Source: CAZKXX01 sp964556705 (lineage in GTDB: Bacteria > Acidobacteriota > Terriglobia > UBA7540). Taken from it: DNA of 30,357 bases. Each line of letters starts with the position of its first letter. The first letter of the stretch is position 1. The notes beneath the pieces are model-generated. The model was not told where the DNA came from. It was given only the letters and a program-made list of their open reading frames with translations, and did no database searches. This document shows positions 1-7,803 of the stretch, in pieces. The stretch spans positions 1 through 30,357 of the forward strand of contig CAZKXX010000040.1 in assembly GCA_964556705.1 (NCBI GenBank). Reading direction: 5' to 3'. A program made the translations under genes and the position numbers.

Positions 1-190
1 CAACCTCCGGGAGTTTTCAGCGCCCCGCCGCTTTCGGTCGGGGCTCCTCAGGATGACAACCTCCGGGAGTTTTCAGCGCCCCGCCGCTTTCGGTCGGGGC
101 TCCTCAGGATGACAACCTCCGGGAGTTTTCAGCGCCCCGCCGCTTTCGGTCGGGGCTCCTCAGGATGGCGACCTCCGGGAGTTTTTAGCG
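1..190. repeat. 56-bp tandem repeat, three copies plus a partial fourth
   Basis: The units run 1-56, 57-112 and 113-168, and the fourth breaks off near 190. The first two are identical. The third changes only at its end (ggatggcg for ggatgaca), where the partial copy begins. Each unit carries a hairpin: gccccg-ccg, loop cttt, cgg-t-cggggc, with one bulged base. There are no unique spacers between units, so this is a minisatellite and not a CRISPR array. The window edge cuts the left side, so the true copy number is unknown. Confidence 0.93.
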
Positions 191-304
191 TCAGGGCTGA
201 GGGTCGGAAAGTCCGACCGCGTTTCCGATTGCGCGGCGGGAACGAGCGTGGTAGGGTGCGCAATCCACGGCACTGTAAGCGATTTCATCGAGGGAGGGAT
301 TCCC
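191..304 (+). other. Leader region of the arabinofuranosidase gene
   Basis: No gene is visible here. Two inverted repeats can be read: ggtcgga/tccgacc at 202-218 with a 3-nt loop, and gattgcgc at 227-234 pairing with gcgcaatc at 258-265. AGGGAGGG at 291-298 is a strong Shine-Dalgarno sequence six bases before the ATG at 305. No convincing sigma-70 promoter was found. Confidence 0.5.
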
Positions 305-1915
305 ATGAAAATCGACCCCTTCGAACGCAAGCGCTGCTCGCGCCGGACCTTCCTGCAAGGCGCGGGCGTCGTGGCCGCCGGCGCCCTGGCGGGCGCGTTT
401 CGCCGCGCGCACGCCTTCGCCGGGCCGCAGGCCGCCGAGGCGCCGCTCGCGGCCCGCATCTTTGTGGACACCGAGCGGCAACTCGGAAAAATCAATCCCA
501 ACCTTTACGGCAACTTCATCGAGCACCTGGGCCGCTGCATTTACGGCGGCATGTACGAAGAAGGCTCGCCGCTTTCCGACTCGAACGGCTTCCGCACGGA
601 CGTGCACGAGGCCGCGAAGCGCCTGCGCGTGACGAACCTGCGCTGGCCGGGAGGGAATTTCGTTTCCGGCTACCGCTGGGAAGACGGCATCGGCCCGAAG
701 GATTCGCGCCCGGCGCGCTACGACCTGGCGTGGTTCGAGCGCGAGTCGAACCGCTACGGCACGCACGAATTCATGGAAAGCTGCCGGCGAATCGGCTCGG
801 AGCCTTACTTCTGCGTCAACGTCGGCAACGGGACGCTCGACCAGGCGTGGCACTGGGTCGAATACTGCAACCATCCGGGCGGGACCTACTATTCCGACCT
901 GCGCAAGAAAAACGGCAGCCCTGAGCCCTTCAAGGTGAAGTACTGGGGCGTCGGGAACGAGATTTACGGCTCCTGGCAGATCGGGCACAAGAGCGCCGAA
1001 GACTACGCGAAGATCGGTCTGGAGTTCGCCAAAGTGATGAAGTGGATGGACCCGACGATCGAGCTGATCGCCGTGGGCGACGGCGACCCTTCGTGGGACC
1101 GGCCGGTGCTGGAGCGCATGGGGCGGAACGTGGACTACATCGCCGCGCACCACTACACGCTGACCGACCCGCTCAAGGACTACTACGAGATCGTCGCCGC
1201 GGCGGCCGAGATGGAGCAGAAAATCCGCGTCGCCTCGGTGACGGCGGCGGAGATGTCGCAGCGGCTGCGGAAATCGCCGCCCCTCTCCATCGCCTTCGAC
1301 GAGTGGAACATCCTGCGGAACTGGAGCGACGGCCAGAAGCGCGACGACGTGCACAAATTCGAGGTGGACTACAACCTCCGGGACGCGCTCTGGACGGCTT
1401 CGGCGCTGAACGCCTTGCAGCGCGCCTGCCGCACGGTGAAGCTGGCGAACCTGGCGCAGCTCGTCAACGTCATCGCGCCGATGCACGCGACCTCGACGGG
1501 CCTGCTGCTCAAGCCGACCTACTATCCGCTGGAGATTTACGCGAACCGCTCGGCTGAAATCGCGCTCGACGTCGCGGTGACCTCGCCGGTCTTCGAGACG
1601 AAGAACTGGGGCGCGCAGCCTTACCTCGACGTGATGGGAACGTACGACGAAGCCACCAGGGGCGTGCGGCTGGCCGTAGTGAACCGGCGCAAGGAAGGCG
1701 ACGTGGTGGGGACGATCGACCTCGCGCCGCGGCGCGCCAAGGCGGGCGGGAAAGCTTTTGTGCTGACCGGGCCGAATCCGGAAGCCGTCAACACGTTCCA
1801 GAATCCTGATCTCGTGAAAACTCAGGAGGTGAAGTTCAGCGCCTCCGGCAACCGCATCGAATACCGCTTCCCGCGTCACTCGCTGACGTGGCTGGAATTT
1901 GAAGTGGAAGGTTAA
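305..1915 (+). CDS. Tat-exported alpha-L-arabinofuranosidase, GH51 type
   Basis: This 536-residue enzyme should hydrolyse terminal alpha-L-arabinofuranosyl residues from plant hemicellulose or pectin. The ATG at 305 is chosen because AGGGAGGG lies six bases upstream and the protein then begins with a twin-arginine signal (SRRTFLQ, residues 12-18, followed by an Ala/Gly-rich hydrophobic stretch to about residue 40). A longer frame opens at 248 but would bury the signal. The catalytic domain shows GH51 landmarks: NLYGNFIEHLG near the N-terminus, NLRWPGGNF, the acid/base Glu219 in GVGNEIYG and the nucleophile Glu333 in FDEWN. The C-terminal part, from about residue 430, fits the family's beta-sandwich. 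No transporter or other glycosidase is adjacent, so it seems to be a single-gene unit. Periplasmic or extracellular location is inferred from the Tat signal. Confidence 0.92.
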   Translation: MKIDPFERKRCSRRTFLQGAGVVAAGALAGAFRRAHAFAGPQAAEAPLAARIFVDTERQLGKINPNLYGNFIEHLGRCIYGGMYEEGSPLSDSNGFRTDVHEAAKRLRVTNLRWPGGNFVSGYRWEDGIGPKDSRPARYDLAWFERESNRYGTHEFMESCRRIGSEPYFCVNVGNGTLDQAWHWVEYCNHPGGTYYSDLRKKNGSPEPFKVKYWGVGNEIYGSWQIGHKSAEDYAKIGLEFAKVMKWMDPTIELIAVGDGDPSWDRPVLERMGRNVDYIAAHHYTLTDPLKDYYEIVAAAAEMEQKIRVASVTAAEMSQRLRKSPPLSIAFDEWNILRNWSDGQKRDDVHKFEVDYNLRDALWTASALNALQRACRTVKLANLAQLVNVIAPMHATSTGLLLKPTYYPLEIYANRSAEIALDVAVTSPVFETKNWGAQPYLDVMGTYDEATRGVRLAVVNRRKEGDVVGTIDLAPRRAKAGGKAFVLTGPNPEAVNTFQNPDLVKTQEVKFSASGNRIEYRFPRHSLTWLEFEVEG

Positions 1916-1946
1916 GAGCGAACAAGCCGGGAGCCGCCGAAGTATC

Positions 1947-2052
1947 GTCGCGCGGGTCTGTGGTTTGACCCGCGGTTCTTAGAGCCGCAGCCTGCCTGCC
2001 CTGCCTGCCGCAGGCAGGCGCAGGCAGGGTCTGAAAAGCAGACCTGCGCTAC
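1947..2052. repeat. MITE/REP-like three-hairpin element, copy 1
   Basis: This element of about 106 bp recurs at 2651-2755 in the same orientation. Its ends are imperfect inverted repeats: GTCGCGCGGGTCTG at the left against the complement of CAGACCTGCGCTAC at the right, 12 of 14 matching. Inside are a hairpin cgcgggtc/gacccgcg and a large cctgcctgcc.../...ggcaggcagg palindrome, here slightly damaged, and a terminal hairpin from the right TIR. The right end overlaps the last codons of the leftward gene at 2049-2546 and supplies its TAG stop. Confidence 0.85.
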
Positions 2053-2546
2053 GGTTGGTGGCCGGATTCGGAGAACTGCACGGTCAGGCCGTCAGGGTCA
2101 GAGAAATAGACGCGCCGCGAGCCTGCCGGCTGGCGCGGGTTCAATCCCAACCCGCGCAGCTTCTCGGTGACCGCGCCCACTTCGTAGTTCTCGACCGAAA
2201 TGCAGTAATGGTCGAGACCGGGGGCGCTCGACCGGAAGAGAGCGAGGAAGTCCGGCCCGAGGCCGAGGAACGCGCTGCCCGCCGAATCGCGCACGACGGG
2301 CAGGCCGAGCAGCTTCGAATAGAAATCGCGCGAGCGCGGAACGTCCGTGACGCGAATCGCGATGTGATTCAGGTCCACGCCCTTGAAGGGCGGCTCGGCG
2401 GGCGCTGGCACGCCCTTGGCCGCGGCCTGGCCCGGATTCCCAGCGCCCGCGCCCAGCGCCAGCGCCGCGAGGCCCTGAATCAGGTCGCGGCGCGAAAGCC
2501 CGCCGCGCTCGTAGCTCTCGAGCATTCCGGAAATCATCTGCTGCAT
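2049..2546 (-). CDS. Tat-exported VOC (glyoxalase/dioxygenase fold) protein
   Basis: This is a 165-residue protein of the vicinal-oxygen-chelate superfamily. The ATG at 2546 is chosen over an upstream frame extension because GAGGAG sits seven bases before it. Residues 18-24 (SRRDLIQ) plus the following Ala/Gly/Leu stretch form a twin-arginine signal, so the mature domain from about residue 54 is probably periplasmic. The usual metal ligands of the fold can be placed at His61 (LNHIAI), His113 (LDHYCIS) and Glu160 (VQFSES). FSDPDGLTVQF is the typical C-terminal strand. The substrate cannot be told; glyoxalase, extradiol dioxygenase and fosfomycin-type enzymes share this fold, and the export signal argues against a cytosolic detoxifier. 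The stop codon lies within a repeat element, so the original C-terminus may have been altered. Confidence 0.85.
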   Translation of the reverse strand: MQQMISGMLESYERGGLSRRDLIQGLAALALGAGAGNPGQAAAKGVPAPAEPPFKGVDLNHIAIRVTDVPRSRDFYSKLLGLPVVRDSAGSAFLGLGPDFLALFRSSAPGLDHYCISVENYEVGAVTEKLRGLGLNPRQPAGSRRVYFSDPDGLTVQFSESGHQP

Positions 2547-2650
2547 GGCGAGCCTCCTCGAAAGGTTTGTTCGCACAAGTGGAAGGGATTGCCCAGACGG
2601 TTGTAACACGAGCGTCCAGCCCTTGGCGAGACGGCTGCGGTTTCGGTTTC

Positions 2651-2755
2651 GTCGCGCGGGTCTGTGGTGTGACCCGCGGTTTGGAAAGCCGCAGCCTGCC
2701 TGCCCTGCCTGCCGCAGGCAGGGCAGGCAGGGTCTGGAAAGCAGACCTGCGCTAC
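2651..2755. repeat. MITE/REP-like three-hairpin element, copy 2
   Basis: This is the better-preserved copy of the element at 1947-2052. It contains cgcgggtc-(8)-gacccgcg, a perfect palindrome with an 18-bp arm (cctgcctgccctgcctgc, one-base centre) and ggtctg/cagacc in the right end. It directly abuts the stop codon of the leftward hybrid kinase gene: the first base of the element on that strand is the last base of the TAG, and the element then adds a second in-frame TAG. No clear target-site duplication is visible at either copy. Confidence 0.87.
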
Positions 2756-4305
2756 TACCCGCCGTCGAGCACCTGGCGCACTTTGCGCGCCAGCGCCTGC
2801 GGGGTGAAGGGTTTCTGGAGGAACTCGACGCCTTCTTCGAGCACGCCGTGGCGAACGATGGCTTCGTCCGTATAGCCGGACATGTAGAGGACTTTCAGAC
2901 CGGGCTTGGAAGGATGCAGCCGCTCGGCAAGCTCGCGGCCGCTCATGCCGGGCATCACGACATCGGTGAGCAGCAGGTGGAGAGGGCCGTCGCTTTGCGC
3001 GGCAAGGCGCAGAGCTTCTTCGCCCCGGCTGGCAGCCAGCACCCGATAGCCATAATCCGCCAGCACTTGCTCGGCGAGCCCGCGCACGCCCGTCTCGTCC
3101 TCGACGAGGAGGATGGTCTCCGTGCCGGTGAGGGGACGCTCCTCGACTGCCTGCGTCGCCTCTCCTTCCTCTCCCTCCTCAACGAGCGGCAGATAGATCT
3201 TAAACGTGGCCCCTTTTCCCTTTTCGGAGTAGACCCAGATGAAGCCGCCGCACTGCTTGATCGTGCCATACACCATGGCAAGGCCCAGCCCGGTCCCCTT
3301 GCCCTGCTCTTTGGTCGTGAAGAACGGCTCGAAGATGTGTTCCAGGACCTCTTTATCCATGCCTGCGCCGCTGTCGCTGACGGCGAGCAGGACGTAAGGG
3401 CCGGGTTTGACGGAGGCGTGCGAGGCGGCGTATTTTTCGTCGAGCTCGACGTTACGTGTTTCGAGCGTCAGCTTGCCTCCCCACGGCATGGCGTCGCGCG
3501 CGTTGATGGCGAGGTTCATGATGACCTGCTCGATTTGTCCTGGGTCGGCCTTGACGCGGCCCAGGCCGGGCGCAAGACGCGTTTCGAGTTCCACGTCCTC
3601 CCCGATCAGCCGGCGCAACATCCGGTCCATTCCCGTCACGATGGCGTTCAGGTTGATGACCTGAAAGCTCAGGACCTGGCGGCGGCTGAAGGCGAGCAGC
3701 TGGCGGGTGAGTTCGGCGGCGCGGTCGGCGGCCCGCTTGATTTCTCCCAGGTGCCCGGCCACCGGGTCTTTGGGAGAAACGAGTTCGAGCCCCAACTGGC
3801 TGTAGCCGGCGATGATGGTGAGCAGATTGTTGAAATCGTGGGCGATGCCGCCGGCCAGCCGCCCGACGGACTCCATCTTCTGCGCCTGGCGGAGCTGGTC
3901 CTCGAGCTGTGAGCGGGCGCGGCGGGTTTCCGCCTCGCGCAGTTCGCGCTCGACGGCGGGCAGCAGGCGCGCCAGGTTGCCTTTGACGATGAAATCATGC
4001 GCGCCGGCGCGCAGCGCTTCGACGGCGGCCTCTTCGGTAATGCTCCCGGAAAGAATGATGAAGGGAATCTCGATTTGGGATTCCTTCAGAATGTTCAGCG
4101 CTTCGCGGGCCGTGAAGCGAGGCATCGAGTAGTCACAGATCACCAGGTCCCACTCGCGGCCTTCGAGCGCCGCCCGCATTGCCTCCGCCGTTTCGATGCG
4201 GCTGTGGACGGGCTCAAAGCCTCCGCGCCGCAGCTCGCGCAACAGCAGTTGAGTATCGTCCTCGTTGTCTTCCACGACGAGCACACGAAGGGGCCTCGGC
4301 GTCAT
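2755..4305 (-). CDS. Soluble hybrid histidine kinase: REC-HisKA-HATPase-REC
   Basis: The 516-residue protein has no membrane segment. Its domains in order are: an N-terminal receiver (residues 5-125; acidic ED at 12-13, phospho-acceptor Asp58 in VICDYSMP, Lys108), a linker helix, a dimerisation/phosphoacceptor domain with His156 in GGIAHDFNNLL, a GHKL ATPase (N box NLAINARDAM at 264-273, DSGAGM at 311-316, GTGLGLAM at 337-344) and a C-terminal receiver (Asp448 in LLTDVVMPG, Lys498). It lacks PAS and sensor domains, so input probably comes by phosphotransfer to the first receiver. The start codon overlaps the upstream receiver gene by ATGA, which implies translational coupling. With the membrane kinase further upstream it probably forms a three-protein relay. 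No output regulator is adjacent. Confidence 0.92.
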   Translation of the reverse strand: MTPRPLRVLVVEDNEDDTQLLLRELRRGGFEPVHSRIETAEAMRAALEGREWDLVICDYSMPRFTAREALNILKESQIEIPFIILSGSITEEAAVEALRAGAHDFIVKGNLARLLPAVERELREAETRRARSQLEDQLRQAQKMESVGRLAGGIAHDFNNLLTIIAGYSQLGLELVSPKDPVAGHLGEIKRAADRAAELTRQLLAFSRRQVLSFQVINLNAIVTGMDRMLRRLIGEDVELETRLAPGLGRVKADPGQIEQVIMNLAINARDAMPWGGKLTLETRNVELDEKYAASHASVKPGPYVLLAVSDSGAGMDKEVLEHIFEPFFTTKEQGKGTGLGLAMVYGTIKQCGGFIWVYSEKGKGATFKIYLPLVEEGEEGEATQAVEERPLTGTETILLVEDETGVRGLAEQVLADYGYRVLAASRGEEALRLAAQSDGPLHLLLTDVVMPGMSGRELAERLHPSKPGLKVLYMSGYTDEAIVRHGVLEEGVEFLQKPFTPQALARKVRQVLDGG

Positions 4306-4751
4306 GGGGTATCCCCCGGAGGTGGAGGTTCGTTCAGAACAAGCCAGTAAAGTCCGAGCTGGCGCACCGCGTCGATGAAGTGGTTGAAATCCACTGGCTT
4401 GCGAATATAACTGTTCGCACCGAACTTGTATCCGTTGATCAGGTCCTGTTCTTCCTTCGAAGAAGTGAGGATGACGACGGGAAGCAGGCGGGTCCGATCG
4501 TCAGCGCGAAGGCGGCGCAGGACTTCGATCCCGTCGAATTTGGGGAGCTTCAGGTCGAGGAGGACCACGGCGGGGACTTGGCTGAGGTCACGGCCAGCGT
4601 GCGCGCCGGTCGCGAACAGGTAGTCGAGCGCCTCGGCGCCGTCCTGGGCGACCACAACCTCGTTGGCGATTTTGTTCTTCCGCAAGGCGCGGAGCGTCAG
4701 CTCCACGTCGTCCGGATTGTCTTCCACCAGCAGGATGGTCCGACTATCCAT
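4302..4751 (-). CDS. Single-domain response regulator, Rcp1/CheY type
   Basis: This is a 149-residue stand-alone receiver. The ATG at 4751 is preferred because GGGAGGG lies about nine bases upstream; an in-frame ATG eight codons earlier would leave no ribosome-binding site. It shows the acidic pair in VEDNPDD (10-15), phospho-acceptor Asp66 in VLLDLKLPK, Thr/Ser96-98 and Lys118 in IRKPVDF. The lengthened loop before the phosphorylation site (FATGAHAGRDLSQVP) is typical of Rcp1-like partners of phytochrome-type kinases. It lies 30 bases after the sensor kinase gene and overlaps the hybrid kinase gene by four bases, so it probably shuttles phosphate between the two kinases. No DNA-binding domain is present. 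Confidence 0.92.
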   Translation of the reverse strand: MDSRTILLVEDNPDDVELTLRALRKNKIANEVVVAQDGAEALDYLFATGAHAGRDLSQVPAVVLLDLKLPKFDGIEVLRRLRADDRTRLLPVVILTSSKEEQDLINGYKFGANSYIRKPVDFNHFIDAVRQLGLYWLVLNEPPPPGDTP

Positions 4752-4781
4752 GAACACAAGCCCTCCCGGCTCCACAGTTTC

Positions 4782-6833
4782 TCACAAAGTGAAATAAAAA
4801 GTCGCTCCCTGGCCGACAGCGCTCTCGGCCCAGACTAACCCGCCATGCCGGTGGACGATGCGCTGGACGATGGCCAGCCCCACGCCCGTGCCCGGAAACT
4901 CGCTCTGCGGGTGCAGGCGCTGGAAGGGGGCAAAGAGTTTGCTGGCGTAGGCCATGTCGAACCCGGCGCCGTTGTCTCGCACGAAGAAGGCGCGACCGCC
5001 GTCCGAGGTCTCGCAACGGCCTACTTCAATCCGCGCCCTTTCGCACCCGGAGGTGAACTTCCAGGCATTCGAAAGCAAGTTGACCAGCAGGACGCGCACC
5101 AGGCGCGGATCGCCGGAAGCCACCAGCTCCGGCTGGATGCACACCTCCGCGCGGCGTTCCGAGTCGGCGCGCCGGAGCTCCCCGGCAATTTCCTGGGCGA
5201 CCTTGCTCAGGTCCACGATCTCGCGGCGGACCTCGGCGCGTGTGACGCGCGAAAGCGTCAGCAGGTCGTCAATCAACTGCGCCATGCGCTGCGTGGCGGC
5301 GCGGACGCGCCGCAAGTGGTCGCGGCCCTGCTCGTCGAGACGGTCGGCACAGTCTTCAAGCAGCGCCTGGCTGAAGCCGTCAATCGAGCGCAGCGGCGCG
5401 CGCAGGTCATGGGAAACGGAGTAGCTGAAGGCCTCGAGTTCGCGGTTGAGCGCGCGGATTTCGTCCTCGGCCAGCTTGCGTTCCGTCACGTCACGCGCCG
5501 CCGCGTAAACCACCCGGTCCGGCCGATAGGGCGAGGCGCTCCACAGGAGCCAGCGATACGTCCCGTCCGAAGCCCGATAGCGGTTTTCGAAATTCAGGGT
5601 CGTCTGGCCCCCGAGGATTTTTTCGAATTCGGCCACCGTCCTTTCGCGGTCGTCCGGGTGGACAAAGTTGAGGAACGGTTCTTTCCTCAGTTCTTCGGCG
5701 GTGTAGCCGAGCGTCTTTTCCCAGGCGGCGTTGAGTCGCCGGAAAACCCCGTCGAAGCCGCAGATGCACAGCATGCTCGCCGACAGCTCGAAAAACCGGT
5801 TGAGACTTTCCTCGGCCCGCTTCAGTTCCGTCAGATCGATGACCACCGAGCGGCTCATCTGAAAGTTTCCCGCGTCGTCGCGCACCGCCGTGGCGCTGAG
5901 CAGGACGGGGAACGTCGAGCCGTCCTTGCGGACGAGTTGGAACTCCAGGTCGCGCACCCAGCCGCGTTGCTTGAAGAGCGGAAAGTTCTCCGCAAAGACG
6001 TTGCGGCTTTCCTCCGTGATCAGGTCGAGGAACCGTTTCTTCCCGACGATCTCCTCGCGCGCATAGCCGAGCCAGTCGAGTTCGGTGTCATTGATGCGGA
6101 CAAAGACGCCGTCCGCGTCAAGGCTGTGGTAGCCGCACGGGGCGTGGTTGTAGAGGTCCCGGATCTGCTCGGAAGCCTTGCGCAGGGCCTGCTCGGCGCG
6201 CGCGCGGGCGCCCAGGTCGCGGCGGATCTGAACCAGCGCGATGCCCACGACGCCCAGGGCCAGGAGGCTGGCGAGAAGAATGGTCATCTTGGTGCGCCGC
6301 GCGGTTTCCCGGGCCATCGCGGTCCGGGAGTCCAGGAGGTCTCGCTCAATGCGCTCAATGTTTCTAACGGCTGTTTCCAGGGCCTCCATGAGGGCGGCGC
6401 CCTGCTCCGTGAAGCGGGCCTGGAGGGTCAGATCAAGTCCCCGGCGGCGATGTCCAATGCTCTCTTCCAGCGCGGCCAGCCGCTTCTCGAGCAGCGGGTC
6501 CAGGTCGCGCAGGCGCTGCTCGAGTTGCGGGCTGTCGGCGGCCAGTAGGCGCAAGGCCTCGCGGGTCTGCCGGACGGCGTCGAGGGCGGTCTCGTACTCG
6601 GCGAGATGGTCGTCCTCGCCGGTCAAAACGAACGCCCGGCGCGAGGACTCGGCCACGCGCGTCCAGCCGAGCAGACCTGCCAGGTCGGCGAGGACGCGGT
6701 GGCTGCGGTCCACGAGGCGGTTGGTTTCGACGTATTCATTGGTCGTGTGATAGGCTGCGCTGCCAACTATCCCCAGGATGACCAGGGCGGCAAAGAAAGC
6801 AGCGTTGACTTTGGTCCCGGTCGAGAAGGGCAT
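4782..6833 (-). CDS. Membrane sensor histidine kinase: CHASE3-PAS-PAS-HisKA-HATPase
   Basis: This 683-residue kinase has a first membrane segment at about 10-28, a periplasmic helical CHASE3-like sensor region (about 35-180), a second membrane segment at about 183-203, PAS domains at about 222-337 and 345-455, the H-box SYSVSHDLRAPL with His475, and a GHKL ATPase with N589 in NLLSNAWKF, DNGAGF (620-625) and GTGVGLA (648-654). The signal is unknown; CHASE3 domains sense extracytoplasmic cues, and the PAS domains carry no recognisable cofactor motif. The phosphoacceptor and ATPase halves resemble those of phytochrome-like kinases that use Rcp1 partners, which matches the next gene. It heads a leftward operon of three signalling genes. 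The ribosome-binding site is weak. It is divergent from the sigma-factor operon. Confidence 0.93.
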   Translation of the reverse strand: MPFSTGTKVNAAFFAALVILGIVGSAAYHTTNEYVETNRLVDRSHRVLADLAGLLGWTRVAESSRRAFVLTGEDDHLAEYETALDAVRQTREALRLLAADSPQLEQRLRDLDPLLEKRLAALEESIGHRRRGLDLTLQARFTEQGAALMEALETAVRNIERIERDLLDSRTAMARETARRTKMTILLASLLALGVVGIALVQIRRDLGARARAEQALRKASEQIRDLYNHAPCGYHSLDADGVFVRINDTELDWLGYAREEIVGKKRFLDLITEESRNVFAENFPLFKQRGWVRDLEFQLVRKDGSTFPVLLSATAVRDDAGNFQMSRSVVIDLTELKRAEESLNRFFELSASMLCICGFDGVFRRLNAAWEKTLGYTAEELRKEPFLNFVHPDDRERTVAEFEKILGGQTTLNFENRYRASDGTYRWLLWSASPYRPDRVVYAAARDVTERKLAEDEIRALNRELEAFSYSVSHDLRAPLRSIDGFSQALLEDCADRLDEQGRDHLRRVRAATQRMAQLIDDLLTLSRVTRAEVRREIVDLSKVAQEIAGELRRADSERRAEVCIQPELVASGDPRLVRVLLVNLLSNAWKFTSGCERARIEVGRCETSDGGRAFFVRDNGAGFDMAYASKLFAPFQRLHPQSEFPGTGVGLAIVQRIVHRHGGLVWAESAVGQGATFYFTL

Positions 6834-7097
6834 GTTCGAGTCAGCGACCGAATGTCTGAAGCGGCCGAAGCCGGCCGGGACACCTCGAGCGAGGGGACGT
6901 AGCGGCGTGTGCCCGGCCTTCGGAGCGCCTCGATTCTAGCGATTTTTTGCAAGTGCCTCAACACCTTCGGCCTACTCCCTTAACCAGGAAGCAAACCGAT
7001 TGCGCCGGGAAACGATCCCTCTCTGCCAGCCTATCCTTTCTTCCTTGCAGCCGTCCAAGTAAACTGAGAGCAAGCGCGACCAGACCCGGTATTCGTG
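6834..7097. other. Divergent intergenic region, kinase operon / sigma operon
   Basis: This 264-bp region lies between two operons that read away from each other, so it must hold both promoters. It is less GC-rich around 6930-7070. I could not read a convincing sigma-70 or ECF-type -35/-10 pair on either strand. Confidence 0.5.
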
Positions 7098-7730
7098 ATG
7101 GATGGCATCTCCTTGGACCTGGCCGGCAACATGCCCCCGGGGGCCTCTCGAACGGCGGACGATGCGGAAGAGCGGGGGCTTGTTCGGCGAGCCCAGCGCG
7201 GAGACCGCGACGCCTTCGACGCCCTCGTCCGCCACTACGACCAGGAAGTCCTGCGCCTGGCGATGCGCGTGGTCCGCTCCGAAGACGAGGCGCGGGATTT
7301 GTACCAGGAGGCGTTTCTCAAGGTCTATCGCTCGATCGGCCGCTTCCGTCTGGAGGCAAAATTCTCAACCTGGCTCTATCGCGTGGTGATGAATGTTTGC
7401 TTCGACTATCTTCGCCGACAGAAATCGCGCGGCGCGACGCAGCCGGCTGAAAGCGGGGACGGCGAGAGCGACTGGGCCGAAAGCCTTCCCGACGAAAGGC
7501 CGTCGCTTCATCCCGACGGGGTCTTGCGCTCCCGCGAAATCTCCCGCCGGCTGGAGCAGGCGCTTTCGCGTTTGAGCGAGAGGGAGCGGATGGTTTTCGA
7601 ACTCAAGCACGGGCGGGGACTGAAGCTCAAAGTCATCGGCGAAATCTGCGGCACGAGCGAGGAGGCGGCGAAGAATTCTCTCTTCCGCGCCATCCAGAAA
7701 TTGCGGGGGGACCTGGGGGATCTGGTGTAG
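7098..7730 (+). CDS. ECF-type RNA polymerase sigma factor (RpoE-like)
   Basis: This 210-residue sigma-70 family protein has only regions 2 and 4. Region 2 (about 35-108) includes DEARDLYQEAFLKVYRSIGRF and FSTWLYRVVMN, which bind core polymerase and the -10 element. Region 4 (about 150-210) contains LSERERMVFELKHGRGLKLKVIGE and a helix-turn-helix for the -35 element. The start is uncertain: ATG 7098 is preceded directly by an in-frame GTG and neither has a clear Shine-Dalgarno sequence. The next gene encodes a zinc-finger anti-sigma factor, the usual arrangement for an ECF factor held inactive at the membrane. The operon it leads encodes envelope-associated beta-solenoid and PDZ proteins, so an envelope-stress regulon is inferred. 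Confidence 0.93.
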   Translation: MDGISLDLAGNMPPGASRTADDAEERGLVRRAQRGDRDAFDALVRHYDQEVLRLAMRVVRSEDEARDLYQEAFLKVYRSIGRFRLEAKFSTWLYRVVMNVCFDYLRRQKSRGATQPAESGDGESDWAESLPDERPSLHPDGVLRSREISRRLEQALSRLSERERMVFELKHGRGLKLKVIGEICGTSEEAAKNSLFRAIQKLRGDLGDLV

Positions 7731-7803
7731 GGCTGCCGCGGCGCTCGATGAGCGCCGGAAGGCGAGCGGTCACAGGCCGCCGCGACAGCACGGAGCAACG
7801 ACC

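Noticed and set aside
1..190. CRISPR array
   Set aside because: The copies are directly adjacent with no unique spacers and the units are longer than CRISPR repeats.
191..1879. 562-codon open frame on the minus strand
   Set aside because: It lies opposite the GH51 gene, whose catalytic motifs are intact, and has no recognisable domain.
1947..2755. Insertion sequence carrying the VOC gene between direct repeats
   Set aside because: The flanking elements are small, non-coding and each complete in itself; no transposase lies between them.
2545..3912. 455-codon open frame on the plus strand
   Set aside because: It is the antisense of the hybrid kinase and runs through the repeat element.
4845..6548. 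567-codon open frame on the plus strand
   Set aside because: Shadow of the membrane histidine kinase; no ribosome-binding site or domain.
7003..7035. ECF-type autoregulatory promoter (GGGAAAC plus a downstream box) before the sigma gene
   Set aside because: The -35-like GGAAAC is only partly right and no CGTC-type -10 lies at the proper distance.
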